Source of the DNA: Bacillota bacterium
GTDB lineage: Bacteria; Bacillota; Clostridia; Lachnospirales; Lachnospiraceae
Direction of reading: 5' to 3'
DNA: 9,441 nt
Assembly: GCA_023450835.1 (NCBI GenBank)
Contig: JAEXGM010000178.1
Span: 1 to 9,441 of the forward strand
The notes beneath the pieces are model-generated. The model saw only the letters and a program-made list of their open reading frames with translations. It made no database searches and had not been told where the DNA came from. Below, piece by piece: positions 7,222 to 9,441 of this stretch. A program made the translations under genes and the position numbers. The first letter of the stretch is position 1; each line of letters begins with the position of its first letter.

Positions 7222-8499
7222 TTACTGCTGGTCGTTGGTTAAGTGCAGCTTTTCAAATACATAGAAGAGAAGAGAAAGTCCCATACCAACAATACTGGAA
7301 AGAACCATACCTGTTAAAGTAACTTTACCAAATTGTAATGCTACACCTGACAGACCTGTAATGAAAATTACAGAAGTCAGAACCAGGTTGCGGCTGCGGC
7401 TGTAATCCACCTGGCCGTCTACCATTACACGGATACCGGAAGCACCGATTGTACCATATAAAAGGAAGGAAATTCCGCCGATAACCGGACCCGGAATAGT
7501 ACGGATCAATTCCGCTACCGGGCCAATAAATGCGGAAATGACGGAAATAATGGCAGCACCTGCGATAACCTGTACGGAATAAACCTTTGTCATAGCCATA
7601 ACGCCGATATTCTCACCGTATGTAGTAGTAGGAACGGAACCTACAAAACCGGAGAGCATGGTAGAAACGCCATCTGCTAAAAGAGAGCGGTGTAAACCGG
7701 GATTCTTCAGCAGGTCTCTGTCAACAATCTTACTTGTAACAATCTGATGTCCGATATGTTCGGATGCAAGCACTAAAATAACAGGCAATATCATGACAAT
7801 TGCTTCAATCTTAAATCTAGGTAATTGAAAGTTTGGAATTTGAAAGAGTTTGGTATGAAGTGCCTGACTGAGATCAGATAGTGTAATAACCTTTGCAAGA
7901 AGTGCTGTAATATATCCGGCAACAATTGCAATCAATATGGGGATTACGGCAAAGAATTTACGGAAGAGTACATTACCGAATACGGCAACAGCGAGAGTTA
8001 CAAGAAATACGAGAACATTCTTAGGTTCAATAGGAACATCGGGAGAAGAAGAGACAACACCGCCTGTTTCTGCGGCTGTTTTTGCTAATTCCAGACCAAT
8101 AAGAGCAACTACAGGCCCCATGGCAGCGGCGGGAAGAACTACATCAATCCATTTGACACCAAACTTATAAATAATGAGAGACAAAATACATAGTGCAAGA
8201 CCAACTACAATAAAACCTCCCAGTGCATATGGATAACCCCATTGAGTAATGACAATAGTAGCGGGCCCAAGAAAAGCAAAGCTGGAACCGAGATACGCGG
8301 GAGCTTTGCCTTTTGTAATAAGAATAAATAATAGGGTACCAATACCATTCATCAACAGTACGACTGCGGGATTGATATTGAAAATAATAGGGACTAATAC
8401 TGATGCACCGAACATTGCAAACATGTGCTGCAGCGATAGAGGAACCAGTAGTTTCGGCTCTACCTTTTCTTCAACTTGAATAATTCTTCTGTTTTCCAC
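7222..8499 (-). CDS. uraA: UraA/PyrP-type uracil permease (NCS2 family)
   Basis: A 425-residue nucleobase transporter importing uracil by proton symport for pyrimidine salvage. It is hydrophobic throughout, consistent with the 14-segment NCS2 fold. The N-terminal LSLQHMFAMFGASVLVP and GSSFAFLGP (71-79) are typical of uracil permeases. SEHIGH (246-251) and TTTYGENIGV (291-300) carry E247, H251 and E296; their spacing matches E241, H245 and E290, the uracil-binding residues of E. coli UraA, which favours uracil over xanthine or urate. The start is GTG (8497-8499) behind a strong AAGGAGG. The gene stands alone with its own promoter. I saw no PyrR-binding leader or attenuator, unlike many Firmicute pyrimidine genes. 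Confidence 0.93.
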   Translation of the reverse strand: MENRRIIQVEEKVEPKLLVPLSLQHMFAMFGASVLVPIIFNINPAVVLLMNGIGTLLFILITKGKAPAYLGSSFAFLGPATIVITQWGYPYALGGFIVVGLALCILSLIIYKFGVKWIDVVLPAAAMGPVVALIGLELAKTAAETGGVVSSSPDVPIEPKNVLVFLVTLAVAVFGNVLFRKFFAVIPILIAIVAGYITALLAKVITLSDLSQALHTKLFQIPNFQLPRFKIEAIVMILPVILVLASEHIGHQIVTSKIVDRDLLKNPGLHRSLLADGVSTMLSGFVGSVPTTTYGENIGVMAMTKVYSVQVIAGAAIISVISAFIGPVAELIRTIPGPVIGGISFLLYGTIGASGIRVMVDGQVDYSRSRNLVLTSVIFITGLSGVALQFGKVTLTGMVLSSIVGMGLSLLFYVFEKLHLTNDQQ

Positions 8500-8515
8500 A
8501 AAAAAAAACCTCCTT
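8500..8515 (-). promoter_or_regulatory. Uracil permease ribosome binding site with a T9 spacer
   Basis: AAGGAGG (8515-8509 on the minus strand) is separated from the GTG start by nine consecutive T. It decides the GTG start, since no ATG has a comparable site. A run of nine identical bases is prone to slippage, and a length change would alter the spacing to the start codon without a frameshift. Confidence 0.75.
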
Positions 8516-8531
8516 CATAATTTTCTTGAGT

Positions 8532-8560
8532 AGTATAACACGGACTTAATCAGATTTCTA
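8532..8560 (-). promoter_or_regulatory. Predicted extended -10 promoter of the uracil permease gene
   Basis: On the minus strand TGTTATACT (8540-8532) is an extended -10, with -35 TAGAAA (8560-8555, 4 of 6 matches) at 17-nt spacing. The start near 8525 leaves a leader of about 26 nt, too short for a riboswitch or an attenuator. An upstream TTGACT near 8643 has no adequate -10 partner. Confidence 0.55.
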
Positions 8561-8660
8561 CAACAATTTTAAAAAAATTTATATTTTTTTAGTCCCATAT
8601 CCCTAAAAATTATAAAAAATAACCATATTATTACTTGTAAGTCAAATTTAAACTGCAAAA
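8561..8660. other. AT-rich intergenic stretch without a gene
   Basis: About 100 bases rich in A and T tracts, including A7 (8571-8577) and T7 (8584-8590), which could pair weakly. No open frame with a ribosome binding site and no recognised RNA motif was found. A purine-riboswitch core was looked for on the minus strand and is absent. The A/T tracts may act as upstream promoter elements for the permease gene. Confidence 0.4.
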
Positions 8661-8711
8661 ATATTTTAGTTTAAGAGATATTTTAATGTAAAAGACATTT
8701 TGAGATAAAAC
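8661..8711. repeat. Three tandem imperfect 17-bp repeats
   Basis: Units at 8661-8677, 8678-8694 and 8695-8711 align without gaps: ATATTTTAGTTTAAGAG, ATATTTTAATGTAAAAG and ACATTTTGAGATAAAAC. Units 1 and 2 agree at 14 of 17 positions, units 2 and 3 at 12 of 17. A weaker fourth unit may precede them at 8644-8660. The array abuts the long hairpin that begins at 8712. AT-rich composition raises the odds of chance similarity. Confidence 0.4.
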
Positions 8712-8789
8712 AAAAAGCAGTTGTTTTCACTTATACGTCGGCCGGTTCAATCGGTCCGGGTTGTATAAAGGGAAAGCAACTGCTTTTTT
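8712..8789 (-). terminator. Long hairpin terminator downstream of the ThuA-like gene
   Basis: A perfect 12-bp outer stem (AAAAAGCAGTTG at 8712-8723 with CAACTGCTTTTT at 8777-8788) continues inward through TTTTC/GAAAG, CTT/AAG, ATAC/GTAT and an apical CCGG/CCGG (8742-8745 with 8756-8759), with a few mismatches and bulges. On the minus strand it follows the ThuA-like stop codon immediately and ends in a T5 tract, so termination of that gene is the simplest reading. The plus strand also ends in T6. At about 77 nt it is long for a plain terminator. Confidence 0.75.
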
Positions 8790-8791
8790 CT

Positions 8792-9439
8792 TTAAATAAT
8801 TCCGGCACACCAGTTAATTCCGTTGCACAATAGCTGTTTAAAGCCTTCCTGCTGCCAGGCACTTAAGGTATGTCCGGGAGTAAGTACACACAGGCGTCCT
8901 TTGCCGATGGTTCGGGTATAGCCGCCGATCTGCTCTCCTCCGGTTTCAGAATAAGTCTTTAAAAAGACATCTGCATCGGGAGCGGTTAAGGTAATATTAT
9001 AATGCTCATCTCTGATGGTAAAATCTCTGACATTTTCATTGATAGGGTGTTCTTTGACGGGTTTTACTTCCACACTGCAGCGAGGGGGATGTCCTACGAA
9101 ATAATTGCCTGCAAAATCGGTATAGGCATCTCCTTCCCTGGAAGTATTACCGGAATGAAGGGAAAGAAAGCCGCCTCCATTTGCCACATATTCTTTAAAT
9201 TCTTTCGGGCAGACCTCCGTAACTCCTTCTTCAAACCAGGGAAAAGTATTGGAGGAATTAACAGCATTGCTTTTGCAGCAGACAATGACAGGATACTTTG
9301 CAATCATCTCTGTAGTCAGAATATCTTTAGCGGATTTTACTATGGTAAAGTTATAATACTTCTTTAAGGGTTCGATGCCCAGCTCCACGACTTCGGCAGG
9401 ATGCCAAAGGTCATCACATAGCAATAATACATCAATCAT
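8792..9439 (-). CDS. ThuA-like (trehalose utilisation family) protein
   Basis: A 215-residue cytoplasmic protein of the ThuA family (PF06283), with a class I glutamine-amidotransferase-like fold. Supporting segments are MIDVLLLCDDLWHPAEV at the N-terminus, NGGGFLSLHSG (88-97), the metal/ligand-type stretch DFAGNYFVGHPPR (108-120), IRDEHYNI (142-149) and GKGRLCVLTPGHT (179-191). Family members are linked to disaccharide or keto-sugar metabolism in several bacteria, but the reaction of this branch is not established and I do not assign one. The start at 9439 fits the family N-terminus, though only two bases lie upstream in the window, so its ribosome binding site and operon partners are unseen. 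The length is complete. It ends directly before the long hairpin and is probably the last gene of its transcript. Confidence 0.88.
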   Translation of the reverse strand: MIDVLLLCDDLWHPAEVVELGIEPLKKYYNFTIVKSAKDILTTEMIAKYPVIVCCKSNAVNSSNTFPWFEEGVTEVCPKEFKEYVANGGGFLSLHSGNTSREGDAYTDFAGNYFVGHPPRCSVEVKPVKEHPINENVRDFTIRDEHYNITLTAPDADVFLKTYSETGGEQIGGYTRTIGKGRLCVLTPGHTLSAWQQEGFKQLLCNGINWCAGII

Positions 9440-9441
9440 AT

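Noticed and set aside
8521..8640. Possible purine riboswitch or PyrR leader upstream of the uracil permease
   Set aside because: ATATGG-like strings occur on the minus strand, but the conserved junction and loop sequences are missing, and the best promoter lies downstream of them.
8712..8789. Hairpin as a CRISPR or attachment-site remnant
   Set aside because: There is a single palindrome with no repeat-spacer pattern, tRNA or integrase nearby.
9002..9367. Plus-strand open frame of 121 codons opposite the ThuA-like gene
   Set aside because: The minus-strand ThuA frame carries recognisable family motifs; this one has none.

Overview
The window looks like chromosome from a low-GC Gram-positive anaerobe, most likely a Clostridia/Lachnospiraceae-type Firmicute. 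The reasons are AT-rich intergenic DNA, strong AGGAGG-type ribosome binding sites, sigma-A-like TTGACA promoters, and gene families typical of plant-polysaccharide-using gut or soil clostridia. The organism assignment is inference from style, not a database match. No rRNA, tRNA, CRISPR array, transposase or phage gene was seen.

Layout, left to right. (1) 1-1732: a YeiH-type putative sulfate exporter (minus strand, truncated by the left edge) diverges from a CysL/YeiE-like LysR regulator (plus strand). Their 266-bp intergenic region holds two overlapping face-to-face promoters and a perfect 16-bp palindrome at the position expected for a LysR operator. (2) 1733-3496: a membrane-anchored Cache-GGDEF diguanylate cyclase with its own promoter and a leader of about 140 nt. 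(3) 3493-7145: a cupin/AraC-type regulator (minus) diverges from a cytoplasmic GH78 alpha-L-rhamnosidase (plus). The regulator and the cyclase converge, and their stop codons overlap by 4 bp. (4) 7146-8499: a bidirectional terminator hairpin, then a UraA-type uracil permease (minus) with an extended -10 promoter and a GTG start. (5) 8500-9441: an AT-rich gap with three imperfect 17-bp tandem repeats and a long hairpin terminator, then a ThuA-like protein (minus) whose start lies 2 bases from the right edge.

Functionally these are separate small modules rather than one operon: sulfur-compound efflux with its regulator, a c-di-GMP signalling sensor, a rhamnoside-utilisation regulator/enzyme pair, pyrimidine uptake, and a ThuA-like protein probably tied to sugar metabolism. 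I found no clear previously undescribed system. The most interesting material is regulatory: the lysR/yeiH promoter-operator geometry, the yeiH leader with competing hairpins, the cyclase leader with a duplicated pairing arm, and the 17-bp repeats abutting the long hairpin.
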